A DNA stretch of 30,102 bases from Perkinsus chesapeaki. Lineage: Eukaryota; Perkinsozoa; Perkinsida; Perkinsidae. Made by a program: the position numbers and the translations under genes. The notes under the pieces were generated by a model. It had not been told where the DNA came from. It saw only the letters and a program-made list of their open reading frames with translations, and did not search any database. Positions 1 through 8,858 of the stretch are shown here, piece after piece. The stretch spans positions 1 to 30,102 of the forward strand of contig JAAPAO010000321.1 in assembly GCA_013115145.1 (NCBI GenBank), written 5' to 3'. The first letter of the stretch is position 1. Every line of letters begins with the position of its first letter.

Positions 1-428
1 TGCCCGGCGCGGCGACCATCGCCTTTATGCTCAAGAAGTTGTCCATGAGCGTATCTTTGCGTATCTTTCTGGGTTGTGCTTGTCTAGCTTGTCTCTGGTG
101 TACTTTGGCATCCTATTTTTCCTTACCAATAGTTGTAGCTGTTGCATCGTGCTTCATCTACTTCTTCCTTATACCTTGTTGGTGTATAATTTACGTTCTA
201 ACCCCTGCTGTCTACCCTCCTCGATATCGCGGATCAGCGTCTGGTCTACTCAGCGCTGTTGCCGGTCTGACGGGTCTGGTCTCCCCATTTTTATCCGCAA
301 TAATTTCCGAGTCATCCGAGGGTCGCCAATGGTTGTATATGGCAGTTTGGACGATCGTCGTTGGTCTTAATTTCGTGGTAGCAATATTATGGTTGAGAGT
401 CAAGAACGAGCAGCCACGGGACGCCTAA
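1..428 (+). CDS. MFS transporter, C-terminal part (cut by window edge)
   Basis: This is the 3' end of a major facilitator superfamily transporter, a multi-pass membrane carrier for small solutes. The reading frame is open from the first bases of the window to the stop at 426-428, so the start lies outside; the Met at 27 is internal. The visible protein has about four hydrophobic segments. It carries the late-MFS pattern P-x-x-R-G-x-x-x-G with the Arg-Gly of YPPRYRGSASG, followed by GLVSPFLS, as in the eleventh helix of the sugar/SV2-like transporters. The next gene, 76 bases downstream on the same strand, has the matching stretch PIEIRGIGTG and TPFLSSLL, so the two are probably tandem paralogues. 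The substrate cannot be told. Confidence 0.8.
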   Translation, partial: PGAATIAFMLKKLSMSVSLRIFLGCACLACLWCTLASYFSLPIVVAVASCFIYFFLIPCWCIIYVLTPAVYPPRYRGSASGLLSAVAGLTGLVSPFLSAIISESSEGRQWLYMAVWTIVVGLNFVVAILWLRVKNEQPRDA

Positions 429-504
429 GAAGGTGATCATCACGATACGACTTTGTGGATTCCTGTTGCGAATACGATAATACTGCTGAAGATTCATAGC
501 TGGA

Positions 505-2022
505 ATGTTGTTTCGAATATTACAGAATGTTGCGTTATCCCCACTCATTGTTTCCGTTTCAACTTTGTTGGGTCAATTTTCCAATGGTGTTCAGCTGATT
601 AGTTTTCTACCAAATTTCCTTCAAATGTCGTCATGTGTGGCTGATGAGCATTCAGTGTTCGACATTCAATCTTTAGTAATGCACCGAAGGTACACGTATC
701 TATTACTTCTGCTATGTGCATGTGGTCAGTTTGCTGCAGCCACCGAGTGGGTTATAGTATCAGTTATACAACCAGACGTCGTAGATCACTTCAATCTATC
801 TTTTACAAGTTACTCGTTATTGCCGAGCATGGTGTCACTTTCTGCGTTGCTGGGATCTTTCTTTGCTGGTTATATATCCGATCATCTTGGTCGTCGTATC
901 CCCTTCGCACTTGGAATATCGGTAATTGCGGTTTGTGGACTGATAAGCGTTGGTGCCTGGCATTATTGGGTTTTGGTTCTTTTCCGATCTCTGGCTGCTA
1001 TTGGTACTGGTATGGTAAGCACAGTCGACTATATACTTTACGTTGAATTTATCCATCAATCACAAAGGAACTCATTGGTCTTGTTTATGTTCATCGGTTC
1101 TCCCTTGGCCGCGGCTTATATAGCAGGTCTGAATGCAATACCGATGGAAGGCTCTACCCTGCTCCCCAAATGGCGTATCTTACAGTTCTTGGCAATTGTA
1201 CCTATCATACCAGCGGCGATCTTACGGTGGTATTTCCCGTTTGAATCACCAGGTTATTTACTTTTGCGTGGGCGCTATCATGCTGCTTATGAGCTTATCA
1301 AACGATTATATAACCAAAATGGTGATATGCCGTCCCTCGAAGAGTTTACCTTACAAGCTCAGCAACAAATTCATAACGATGATACACAAGGACTGAACAC
1401 GAGACGACACCTCCTCAGTGCCATTTGGCGTGTAGAATTTCTGACCACTGCGCTACCGCTTTGGTTTATCTATCTTACCCTGTTTGCAGTCCTATGGATT
1501 ATACTGCTATATTTGCCTCCTTATCTTGCCCAGGTTGTAACTGATACTTCTCGTCATATTATTCTCTTTATTATATTAGCTAGCTCATCGCTAGCTGTAC
1601 CCTTACTGGCCTTAGCACTAAAAGCGGGTCTTTCGTTGACCGCTACATTATGTCTCGCTTTTGCCTGCTCTTTCATATCTTCCCTGATCTGTACACTTGC
1701 CGCTGCTTTCGCCCCAATGAGCTTCTTTTTGCTCGTATCATACTGTACGACCCTAGCTTCTATCCAAGCATCCGCATTCTCCCTTTATCTTTTCGCGCCA
1801 ATGGCTTTCCCTATTGAAATCCGAGGTATCGGAACTGGTTCATGCTATGCAATGGCGTCCATATCTGGTATCTTTACGCCTTTTCTCTCAAGCTTACTGC
1901 TCGAACATACAACACCTCAACAGGAGTGGATTATGCTTTCTGCATTGGCAGGGCTATTATTCCTTCTCTTGTGCATCTGTATCTATCTTTTTCATGCGTT
2001 TGGTAAGAATCCCGAGCAGTAG
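505..2022 (+). CDS. MFS transporter, SV2/organic-ion-transporter-like
   Basis: This is a complete 505-residue membrane transporter of the major facilitator superfamily, close to the usual length for twelve-helix carriers. MFS motif A is clear at residues 121-131 (AGYISDHLGRR, the loop between helices 2 and 3). The start of the central loop shows the ESPxxLLxRGR pattern at about residues 247-256, typical of the sugar/SV2/OCT branch, followed by a charged cytoplasmic loop. The Arg-Gly motif of helix 11 lies near residue 440. The ATG at 505 gives a hydrophobic N-terminal extension of about 58 residues; a second Met at residue 59, just before the first clear helix, is an alternative start. No intron is needed. 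Substrate is unknown. It is probably a tandem duplicate of the truncated transporter before it. Confidence 0.85.
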   Translation: MLFRILQNVALSPLIVSVSTLLGQFSNGVQLISFLPNFLQMSSCVADEHSVFDIQSLVMHRRYTYLLLLLCACGQFAAATEWVIVSVIQPDVVDHFNLSFTSYSLLPSMVSLSALLGSFFAGYISDHLGRRIPFALGISVIAVCGLISVGAWHYWVLVLFRSLAAIGTGMVSTVDYILYVEFIHQSQRNSLVLFMFIGSPLAAAYIAGLNAIPMEGSTLLPKWRILQFLAIVPIIPAAILRWYFPFESPGYLLLRGRYHAAYELIKRLYNQNGDMPSLEEFTLQAQQQIHNDDTQGLNTRRHLLSAIWRVEFLTTALPLWFIYLTLFAVLWIILLYLPPYLAQVVTDTSRHIILFIILASSSLAVPLLALALKAGLSLTATLCLAFACSFISSLICTLAAAFAPMSFFLLVSYCTTLASIQASAFSLYLFAPMAFPIEIRGIGTGSCYAMASISGIFTPFLSSLLLEHTTPQQEWIMLSALAGLLFLLLCICIYLFHAFGKNPEQ

Positions 2023-2403
2023 CACTATTAGTATCCAACCATTACCGATTCGGTTTTCTAACAAAGAGAAAGCTCTGAGTTACGCAGTCCCGAAAAAAGT
2101 TCATCATTTATCATCTACTCGTCCTCTCCGATCATCATCAACGTTAGCAATAATACCACACAGTGCTATGTAGCGACAAAAGCTAGTAGCTGCTCAATTG
2201 ATAAGATATTTTAGTACACTGAAGTCGAGTAATGAGAGACATTTCTCATAGTTGCTGAGCATTCGAACATTAGTGAGCATCATTTATGGTACGAGTTTAT
2301 CCCTTAGACGGATGACACGTAACGAAAGATCAGCAATTGTACGGTAAAGGCTGTTCGCTTTCGCAAGTGACGAGAGGCTCGCCAGCTCATCACGCGTTAC
2401 TAG
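2023..2403. other. Intergenic region, possible 5' exon of the Dicer-like gene
   Basis: No long coding frame is convincing here. The first exon of the next gene should lie in or near this stretch, because its open frame (from 2404) has no usable ATG. One candidate is a short frame starting at ATG 2312 and running to a GTAAAG donor at 2344. This is a guess from splice-like sequence only. Confidence 0.3.
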
Positions 2404-3993
2404 AGGAATAGAGAGAAGCAATTTAAATGGGGACAGCGAATTGTGTGCATATTTGAGCAAATCGACAGCTCGATCTCATTTACATTACTGGCTTTGGTTT
2501 TCCCGTTTTCCTATGGGACGCCGGCCCGTACTCCCACCGACGTGGGAATCTTCAGGGGAAAGAGCTTGGTACTTTCGTCGCCTGCACAACTCGGATGGAC
2601 GGCGTTTGAGATGGTAAGAATGAACGCGAACGCATCCGCGCCAACAGCAGTCTTTCAGCTGGGCGGTGGTTTTACTTTCCGATGGTGATGGTCTTACTGA
2701 GGAGGATGCCACCGCTGTAGTTGTTGAACCAAGTGAGGAGGATCTAATTGAGTAACATCATCACGAGAGTGACATCAAGTCATCATATTTTTCAGGTTCA
2801 TTCATTCCCATTTTATGGAGCTTGTATACGGTCCGACTGGTGACCACTACAAGAGTCTACCTTATCGTTTGATGCTTATTACGTCTAATAACGAGATCGA
2901 TTGGGATAGAATGGCCAGCATTAAGGAAGCTATCGAGAGCTCTAGTTGGCAGCAGCCTGTGTAGCCGCGAGAGTTTACCTCGCAGTAGTGCTTCATTTTT
3001 AGGTCGCCAATCGCGCTGAAATATCCTTCGTTGGTATTGGCGCGTCACGTTACCACTAAAGCACCTCGGCCCTATCTCGTTTGGTCAACGGTTCCTGATG
3101 CGACGCCAAGCAGTGTGTTTGTGGAACGTGATGCTTGGAGTTCGAAAGGAACCAATACGGAAATGATATCTTTAAAAGATTTGTACAAACAGAAATATCA
3201 ACTCGACACAGATGCTTCCCAGGAAGTTTTCATTGCCTCGGCCAGTCCAGCGCCGTTGAAGCCTGGCGGCAAAGCAAAACCACCGAGCTCGAAATCAACC
3301 GTTTATTTGCTGCCTCACTACGTGCAAGTTCACCCCGTTGAAGTGGGGGCATCTGATAGCGATGAAAGAGTTAAATCTGAGCTCCAAGAAGATGTTCCGT
3401 TTGGCCTTAGGCTCCTCGCGAGAGACATTGCTATTGCGCATGTGTGTGCGTGCTTGAGGATATCTCTGTCATCCACTTCGGCAATGTCAGAAGCTCTTTC
3501 GGCTTACGATGGTCTAAATGGTCGCCTGGCTTGGCTCGGTGATGCTTTTTGGCGAGTTCTTGTTAATGACCGGTATTATTGGTCCAACGATTACCAGGCA
3601 GATTCATTCGTAGAGCTTTGTGATAACTTTCCTTGTCTGGCCGAAGCAACACTTTACGAGCCTCTGACGTTGATGCCACCGAAGAACCCCCAAGCCGTGC
3701 GTAATAAACGTTACGCTGATACGTTTGAGGCGATACTGGGGGTTGTCGGGCTGCACCAATATAAGCAAACTGGCTCTATCGAACAAGCTGTCGATGAGAT
3801 GGATGATCTGGAATGCTTCATCACGCCAGATGTCCGCAAGGGTAATGTGAGGAAGTCACCCGAGACCATCGAGTGGAGGAATCTGAGATGTTCGTTGATT
3901 GTTTGGAAGGAGTTCTCCAATGAAGGTTCGCTAAGCAAAATGAACGAGCGAAGGAATGCTCTTTTAACATCAATTATCAATTCACCGCCTTAA
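2404..3993 (+). CDS. Dicer-like protein: platform, PAZ-like region and one RNase III domain (5' end unresolved)
   Basis: Exons inferred at about 2404-2613, 2648 (or 2651)-2751, 2796-2960 and 3003-3993. Introns are 34-44 bases, GT-AG, and all phases agree. The joined protein resembles the centre of Dicer enzymes. It has a platform-like strand region, then EEDLIEFIHSHF, then YRLMLI with IDWD, as in plant Dicers before the PAZ domain. LKDLYKQKYQLD matches the PAZ-flanking YYxxKYxxxL motif, and LLPHYVQVHPVEV matches the LxPELCxxHP motif. A single RNase III domain follows: RLAWLGDAFW is motif one and RYADTFEAILG is motif two. Three of four metal-binding acidic residues are present; the Glu four residues before the motif-one Asp is Ala. 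No helicase, second RNase III or dsRNA-binding domain is visible. In Dicers these proteins cut dsRNA into small RNAs. A divergent processing factor or decaying gene is possible. Confidence 0.68.
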
Positions 3994-4067
3994 CCGTTTC
4001 AATACTTTATGGATCGGTGTTGTGGAGCTTCATAATAAGTATCTTTCGGCAGTGCCGTGGTCACTAA

Positions 4068-4485
4068 ATGACGGATTCTGAGAAGCAGCTTGACGATGTT
4101 GAGGAGTTGACAAAAGCCACTCCGTGCTGTCAATCGGCTGCTGCTGCTGAAGAGCCTTTACCAGAAGAATGTCGAAAATGTCCGGCCAATTGGGTAAGCA
4201 TGACAAAGGGATGATCTCATATCCTCGTTGGTTATACTTGCATTGTTGTAAGTTTGAGCGATCGCCTCGTTCATATTGGGAGTCATGCTCTTACCGGCTC
4301 TAAAAATTATGTCAGGAAGTCATCATCTTTGCCGTTTTTTTCTTGAAATGTTTTTATGTCAGGTTTGTCATTACAAGGGCCCGAATGGAGAAACGAGGGG
4401 CTGTAAAGACAACAGCTGGCATGCTTTCCATTGTTGGCAGAATCATAGAACTCAAGAACGGGACGATATTTGGGCGGGCCTCTGA
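4068..4485 (+). CDS. Small Cys/His-rich protein, two exons
   Basis: Two exons, 4068-4193 and 4363-4485, join in phase 0 across a 169-base GTAAGC...TGTCAG intron to give an 82-residue protein. The first half is acidic and ends with CRKC; the second half has VCHYKG, then a Cys eight residues on, and WHAFHCWQNH. The pattern CxxC, C, C, H-x-x-H-C-x-x-x-H suggests a small zinc-binding fold. I do not recognise the family. The intron model is supported because each half is Cys-rich only in the chosen frame and the phases match. It lies 74 bases after the Dicer-like stop on the same strand. No signal peptide or membrane segment is visible, so it is probably cytosolic or nuclear. Confidence 0.5.
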
Positions 4486-4709
4486 TGATTTTCGTTACTT
4501 TACCCAAAGCGTTGTGTTATTTATTCAGTCAGGGTGGTTCAGCTATTCGGTCGTTGGTTACCAAGCTGGTCAGTTCTTGGCCGTGATGGTGTCAGCTTTA
4601 TACTGCAGGCAGCATTGACATTTTACACTCTCTTCTGTTTGCGGGAAAGGTGTCTCTGGTGACTCTATTAGGAAGTACTGAGGCACGTTGAAGTATCTTC
4701 CTGGTGGCT

Positions 4710-4738
4710 ATGATAAGTTATCAATGATAACTTATCAT
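4710..4738. repeat. Perfect 29-bp palindrome
   Basis: The 14-base arm ATGATAAGTTATCA is followed by one A and then its exact reverse complement TGATAACTTATCAT. The arm itself contains the smaller near-palindrome TGATAAGTTATCA. It lies 225 bases after the Cys/His-rich gene. It could be a hairpin or a dimeric protein-binding site; no terminator role can be assigned in a eukaryote. Confidence 0.85.
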
Positions 4739-5081
4739 TGTTAAGCATTACTAAAACACTGCGATTTGCCAAGATGACTCTAATCTCAATTTAAAGCGAG
4801 TAGAGTAGTTGGTGAAGTGATCATTCGATGATGATGTTGCGATGTTCCATAAGACATCTCACGATAAGCCCAAGATAACGAATGTGATGTCTTGCTAGCC
4901 TTGTTCATACGGAACGGTTGAAGGGAAAGGCAAGGAAAAGGGTGTCACCATAGCTACGAGCCAAAGCGGTGCATCAAACGCATTCAAATCCACAAAGTCA
5001 CAAATGTCTCCCTCAAACGGAACTAAGACATCTCGATCAGGTCTCAGCCTATGTAGGGCAGTCGAAAAGTTCAGGTTCGAT

Positions 5082-5140
5082 ATTATCATCATTATCATCA
5101 TTATCATCATTATCATCATTATCATCATCATCAGCAGCAG
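5082..5140. repeat. Microsatellite ATTATCATC x5 plus ATC/AGC tail
   Basis: Five exact copies of the nine-base unit ATTATCATC run from 5082 to 5126. They are followed by ATC triplets and then a short CAG-type triplet run to about 5140. Any long minus-strand frame through it reads as Met/Ile repeats and is unlikely to be real protein. Confidence 0.9.
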
Positions 5141-5736
5141 CAACTGATTTTTCCTGTAAAGGAGGATGACGTAACGGATACTCAACTCGGCCAAGGATAC
5201 GTAACAAAGTTTAACCCATTTACCGACGTACATCTGATTACAAACAGACGACTGTCTCAACCTTCAAAGATGCTGTTTTGTTTAAATTGAGCTCCGAATC
5301 GGAGCTGAAACTGTGATTATCGGTGCTTTCGATAAATGACCTGGTAATCTGAGAATTGCCGTCTTGCTCGCCTCGATCGAAGGGAGCTTTAAAAAGGTAT
5401 AGAGTCAATCAACAACCGGAATTGTCCGATCAGAGCACGCAACTTTATCAATTCGATTATCGTTCCTATTTGAGTGGGCCGATAATTTTGTTGGATTATT
5501 ATTATCGCATTGCCTCTCACTATTTAACATACGGTCATCATCTATCTATGGACATAATAATATGAGATTGGACGGCAACAACAAATCACACACGAGGGAA
5601 GTCTCATCGATGTTGAGTTATTACTATACCATTTGAGGTGATAAAGGTCCGTTTGACACATGGTACATATTTGGATTCGTACCATTTCAGATGAAGTACT
5701 TGTTAACTCAATATCATCATAAATATTTTTAACAAA

Positions 5737-5752
5737 ACACACACACACACAC
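5737..5752. repeat. AC dinucleotide microsatellite
   Basis: Eight uninterrupted AC units lie just downstream of the stop of the minus-strand secreted-protein gene, perhaps within or near its 3' untranslated region. Confidence 0.9.
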
Positions 5753-5811
5753 ATCCATGGACGGGAACAACACATTATAAATATCTTCTCCCCATGCATC
5801 ATCAAGTAGAA

Positions 5812-6228
5812 CTAGGTGCGCTTTTTCCATCCGCTAATCATTTCCTCAATGGCTTCTTCATTGGTAATCATCATATTTTCAACCCACATTGGATCACCAC
5901 GATGACCTTCCATGAGCGTGTCAAGAACAGCCTCACAATTCACATCGCCGGGCTTTGTGAAAATATTAGTCAAAGTCTTCATCATCTTCAAATCAAAAGG
6001 CATCAGCTTTCCAACCTTCTTGTACACCTCCTCAGCAGTCCCTTCTAACACTCGTTCGTCACGTGTTTTTCTAATATAAAAGCTAATCTTCGCTTTCCCA
6101 TTATCATAGAACCTAAAATTTCTATAGCGGACTAACATGACTTGGTGAATGCTACCAAATAACCGGGGATACGGTCTTGCTCGGCCAATACAAGAAAGTA
6201 TAAGGATCAGACAAATCTCTCGCAGCAT
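5812..6228 (-). CDS. Small secreted protein of unknown function
   Basis: A 138-residue protein read on the minus strand. I chose the ATG at 6228 because it gives a typical signal peptide: MLREICLILILSCIGRARP, with a hydrophobic core and small residues before a likely cut. The open frame extends to an upstream Met at 6297, but that would bury the signal in a charged 23-residue leader. The mature part has an Arg/Tyr-rich strand region (MLVRYRNFRFYD), then a Lys-rich helical region and an acidic helical C-terminus ending WKKRT. There is only one Cys after the signal region, so it is not a disulphide-rich effector. I do not recognise the family. It is probably secreted or sits in a vacuole. It is the only minus-strand gene in the left half. 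Confidence 0.6.
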   Translation of the reverse strand: MLREICLILILSCIGRARPYPRLFGSIHQVMLVRYRNFRFYDNGKAKISFYIRKTRDERVLEGTAEEVYKKVGKLMPFDLKMMKTLTNIFTKPGDVNCEAVLDTLMEGHRGDPMWVENMMITNEEAIEEMISGWKKRT

Positions 6229-7201
6229 GAAAGGAGTTGTAGAATCTGTCTTTCTTATTGGGAGGATGTATCGTGCACGATCTAGCCATCTTCTCAATCT
6301 GAAACACTCCCATTTTGATCTCTAACATATATGATATCCTTAAATACTACTTCAAACAAGGAATAATAATTTATTATAAATTGGATGATTAATGCTCGAT
6401 GAGAATGAGGAACACATTTGTTATTGGGTTAATTCTATATTACCATATCCAAGTTCAATACTACCTATTATTCCATATAAGAGGTCTATCATGCAAGATA
6501 CGTTAGAGGTCGAATTACTACCCAAAATAGTACAATATCACGATCTATAGTTAGTGATGCTCTGTACAAGTAGCTCTTATAAAGTGTTATGTCTAATAAA
6601 ACCTTCACGGTGATTAACATACCTCCCAGCCTGGATATTTTGAGTCTGGTCCTAAAACACCAGAAGCGGAGACTTGAGTGGTGATCCAACAGAGAAGTGC
6701 GTAACAATTCAAGTTGATGAGTCTCATGTTAGTAATGATGGTAAACTAAGACCGAATATATAACATTATATAATCAAACCTCTAAAACTCAGACGCTACG
6801 CCGCATTTGCAATAACTAGTTCCCATCACATTCGGAATGTGCGGGTTTTTCTGCGCACGCCCATATGATCGATTTTATCGTCGTCTGTTGTTGTTCTTAA
6901 CTTCGGAGGGTTTTTATATCACGTTCGTAACTTACTGATAAGGTCGTCATCTCAAGAAGAACTCAGACTCAAGCAGTGTGAGAGACCTCATCTTGAGGGA
7001 TTTTCCAAATTAGAGTTTCTTTCAGTAAATGATGCCCTATAATGCTGGTCTTAGGAGACTCGCAATTCCACTTTTTTACCGTTCGCTGACCTCAGGACCA
7101 CCGGCCCTTACAATCTTGAGATCTCTAAAAGGTGGGATTGTTTGATAAGAATCTCAGGTTACAGCATGCAAGGTTCGCAATAGGTCAGGTTGTTTCCACT
7201 A
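6229..7201. other. Intergenic region, AT-rich, no gene seen
   Basis: This stretch lies between two divergently read genes (minus-strand secreted protein, plus-strand fusion gene) and probably holds both promoters. I see no coding frame with protein-like sequence and no strong repeat. An AG at 7189-7190, in AATAGGTCAG just before the fusion-gene ATG, could be a leader-splice acceptor. Confidence 0.5.
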
Positions 7202-8614
7202 ATGGATTGTCCAATCTCCCCTACAGCATCAACTCCTTCTTCTACGTCTTTCTCTCAATTCGCCCCTCGACGGTCCTTCAATCCAAACTGTCCGCTACGC
7301 CCAAACGTCTATCATCTCTACGGCGTATCTTTGGTTCACGAACCCGAGCTTAAAAAATATTTTGGTGGAAATGATGTCACTATTGAATGGGTCGATGATG
7401 CCTCCTGCAATCTGGTCTACTCTGATGAGATCTCAGCCAAGTCGAATCTCACCAAACTGCTCGCCGACTCGGAGATGCCATCGCCGAATGGGGAATGGAA
7501 GGACTGCCGTCCACTAAGGAAAGTCGGCGTCGGTCTTGGCGGTGATAAAGCCAGTGTTGCGGCGACAGAGCTCCAAGTGCGAGCCGCTACCACTGGTGAT
7601 GTTAAGGACTTGCATCATCGAGGAGATGTTGATTCGACGTATTATCAACTCAACTGCGACCGTGTTGTCAGGAGAAAATTGTCTTATCACGGTCAAGAGT
7701 GGCATAAAAAGAAACAAGAACGACAGGAAAATTTCAGAAGACGAAAATCTGAGGATTTGAGCGCCGCGCCGAGAATCGGTTTAGATGGCGTCGGCGCTGC
7801 GGTGATGAATCCTTTGCTGTTTTTGAGGGCATCAAATTCAAGTGGGGAGGGCAAGGAGGATCTGCTTAGTATGGTCAATTCGGCGGAGGAATCTTTGAGC
7901 TTTGATAAAGTGGAAAAGACCAAAAGTCGAAAACGGCAGACGAGCGATGGCGGTCATGGCCAGCATGAAAAGCGAACAATCAACTTGCCGATTGCAGTTG
8001 TGAAATTCTGTAAAAAATATAAAGTTAAATATGAGGCTGTGAAATTGAGAAGAACCTACAGAAGTATCTCTTTCGGGCAGCAAAAATCTTTGAGGAATGG
8101 TGGGCCAGCCGAAGCTCCACCGTGGGAGGTATATATCTCGGCGAACGGCTTGGAGTCGTGTACGCTCGGTCATGCGGTATGGATAGCGCTGGGAGATTGG
8201 CGGAAAGAGGATGGAGTTGGCGAGTTGATGAAACGGCGAGTGGTGGTGTTGGTCCCTCATGTGGCGGGGACGGGGGTATCTTTGGAGATGATTTCGCGGA
8301 AATTTGGTATGGATGCGAAGACTGTGTCGGTTTCACATATGCAAAAAGAATTGGGGTTCCCACCGATGGTATGCCCGCCATTCGGTCATCAATTCGCTCC
8401 TAATGTTGTGAAATCTGAGGTTGATCCGTGCACTATCCAATCACCTAAGATACTCGTCAGTGAAGACCTTTTAGCAGCATCGACGGTCGTGTTTGATCTC
8501 GGTAATAATGCTATCAAAATTGCTGGTGGTGAATTGAGCCGTCTCGTTGACTTGGGCGCCAGTACTGGCTTACAGAAGGTGAGCTCGGATATCTTGCTCA
8601 AGAAGGAGACCTAA
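7202..8614 (+). CDS. Fusion of NCBP3-like cap-binding domain with YbaK-like aminoacyl-tRNA deacylase domain
   Basis: One unbroken frame of 470 residues from ATG 7202. Residues 36-150 match nuclear cap-binding protein subunit 3: VYHLYGVSLVHEPELKKYF, then IEWVDDASCNLVYSDE at 61-76, the counterpart of the WLDD cap-binding motif. ELQVRAAT, followed by DVDSTYYQLN, matches the downstream conserved box. A basic low-complexity linker (about 160-262, with KRRK-like and KSRKRQ runs that may be nuclear signals) follows. Residues 265-452 resemble YbaK/ProX deacylases: LGFPPMVCPPFGH at 384-396 is the conserved G-x-x-PPFG box, followed by ILVSEDLLAASTVVFDLGN and the closing LSRLV. NCBP3 helps export capped mRNA; YbaK-type domains hydrolyse mischarged tRNA. 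No splice signals are needed between the halves, so the fusion is real unless the assembly is wrong. The conserved YbaK Lys was not assigned with certainty. Confidence 0.75.
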   Translation: MDCPISPTASTPSSTSFSQFAPRRSFNPNCPLRPNVYHLYGVSLVHEPELKKYFGGNDVTIEWVDDASCNLVYSDEISAKSNLTKLLADSEMPSPNGEWKDCRPLRKVGVGLGGDKASVAATELQVRAATTGDVKDLHHRGDVDSTYYQLNCDRVVRRKLSYHGQEWHKKKQERQENFRRRKSEDLSAAPRIGLDGVGAAVMNPLLFLRASNSSGEGKEDLLSMVNSAEESLSFDKVEKTKSRKRQTSDGGHGQHEKRTINLPIAVVKFCKKYKVKYEAVKLRRTYRSISFGQQKSLRNGGPAEAPPWEVYISANGLESCTLGHAVWIALGDWRKEDGVGELMKRRVVVLVPHVAGTGVSLEMISRKFGMDAKTVSVSHMQKELGFPPMVCPPFGHQFAPNVVKSEVDPCTIQSPKILVSEDLLAASTVVFDLGNNAIKIAGGELSRLVDLGASTGLQKVSSDILLKKET

Positions 8615-8858
8615 TTCGACCTCATTAAGAATCTTTATAACATTACGGCTGAAGGTTTCAAGTAACGTAACTCGATTTAGAGAGGCTTGCGTTGAAGAGA
8701 AATGATAGGATTTTTCATCATCTTGTATCAGGAGTATTTTACATCACCAGGAGCCTGTCTTGTAGCGAAGTTACGCGGATGGATATTACCAATATTGAAG
8801 CTGAATGGCTTCGTCATACCGTATTTTCCTCTAATCACTATTTCAGTTTCGCCCCACT

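Larger units (their letters stand above)
4486..5811. other. 1.3-kb intergenic region with palindrome and microsatellites
   Basis: I see no convincing gene on either strand. The stretch holds a 29-base palindrome (4710-4738), a nine-base microsatellite (5082-5126) and an AC dinucleotide run (5737-5752). A minus-strand frame near 4895-5075 has protein-like composition, but it is joined to the microsatellite and lacks a start. Confidence 0.5.

Noticed and set aside
4895-5260. Minus-strand frame with a protein-like stretch (RPDRDVLVPFEGDICDFVDL)
   Set aside because: It has no start, runs through the ATC microsatellite as Met/Ile repeats, and I found no consistent exon model. It could be a remnant exon, but the support is too weak.
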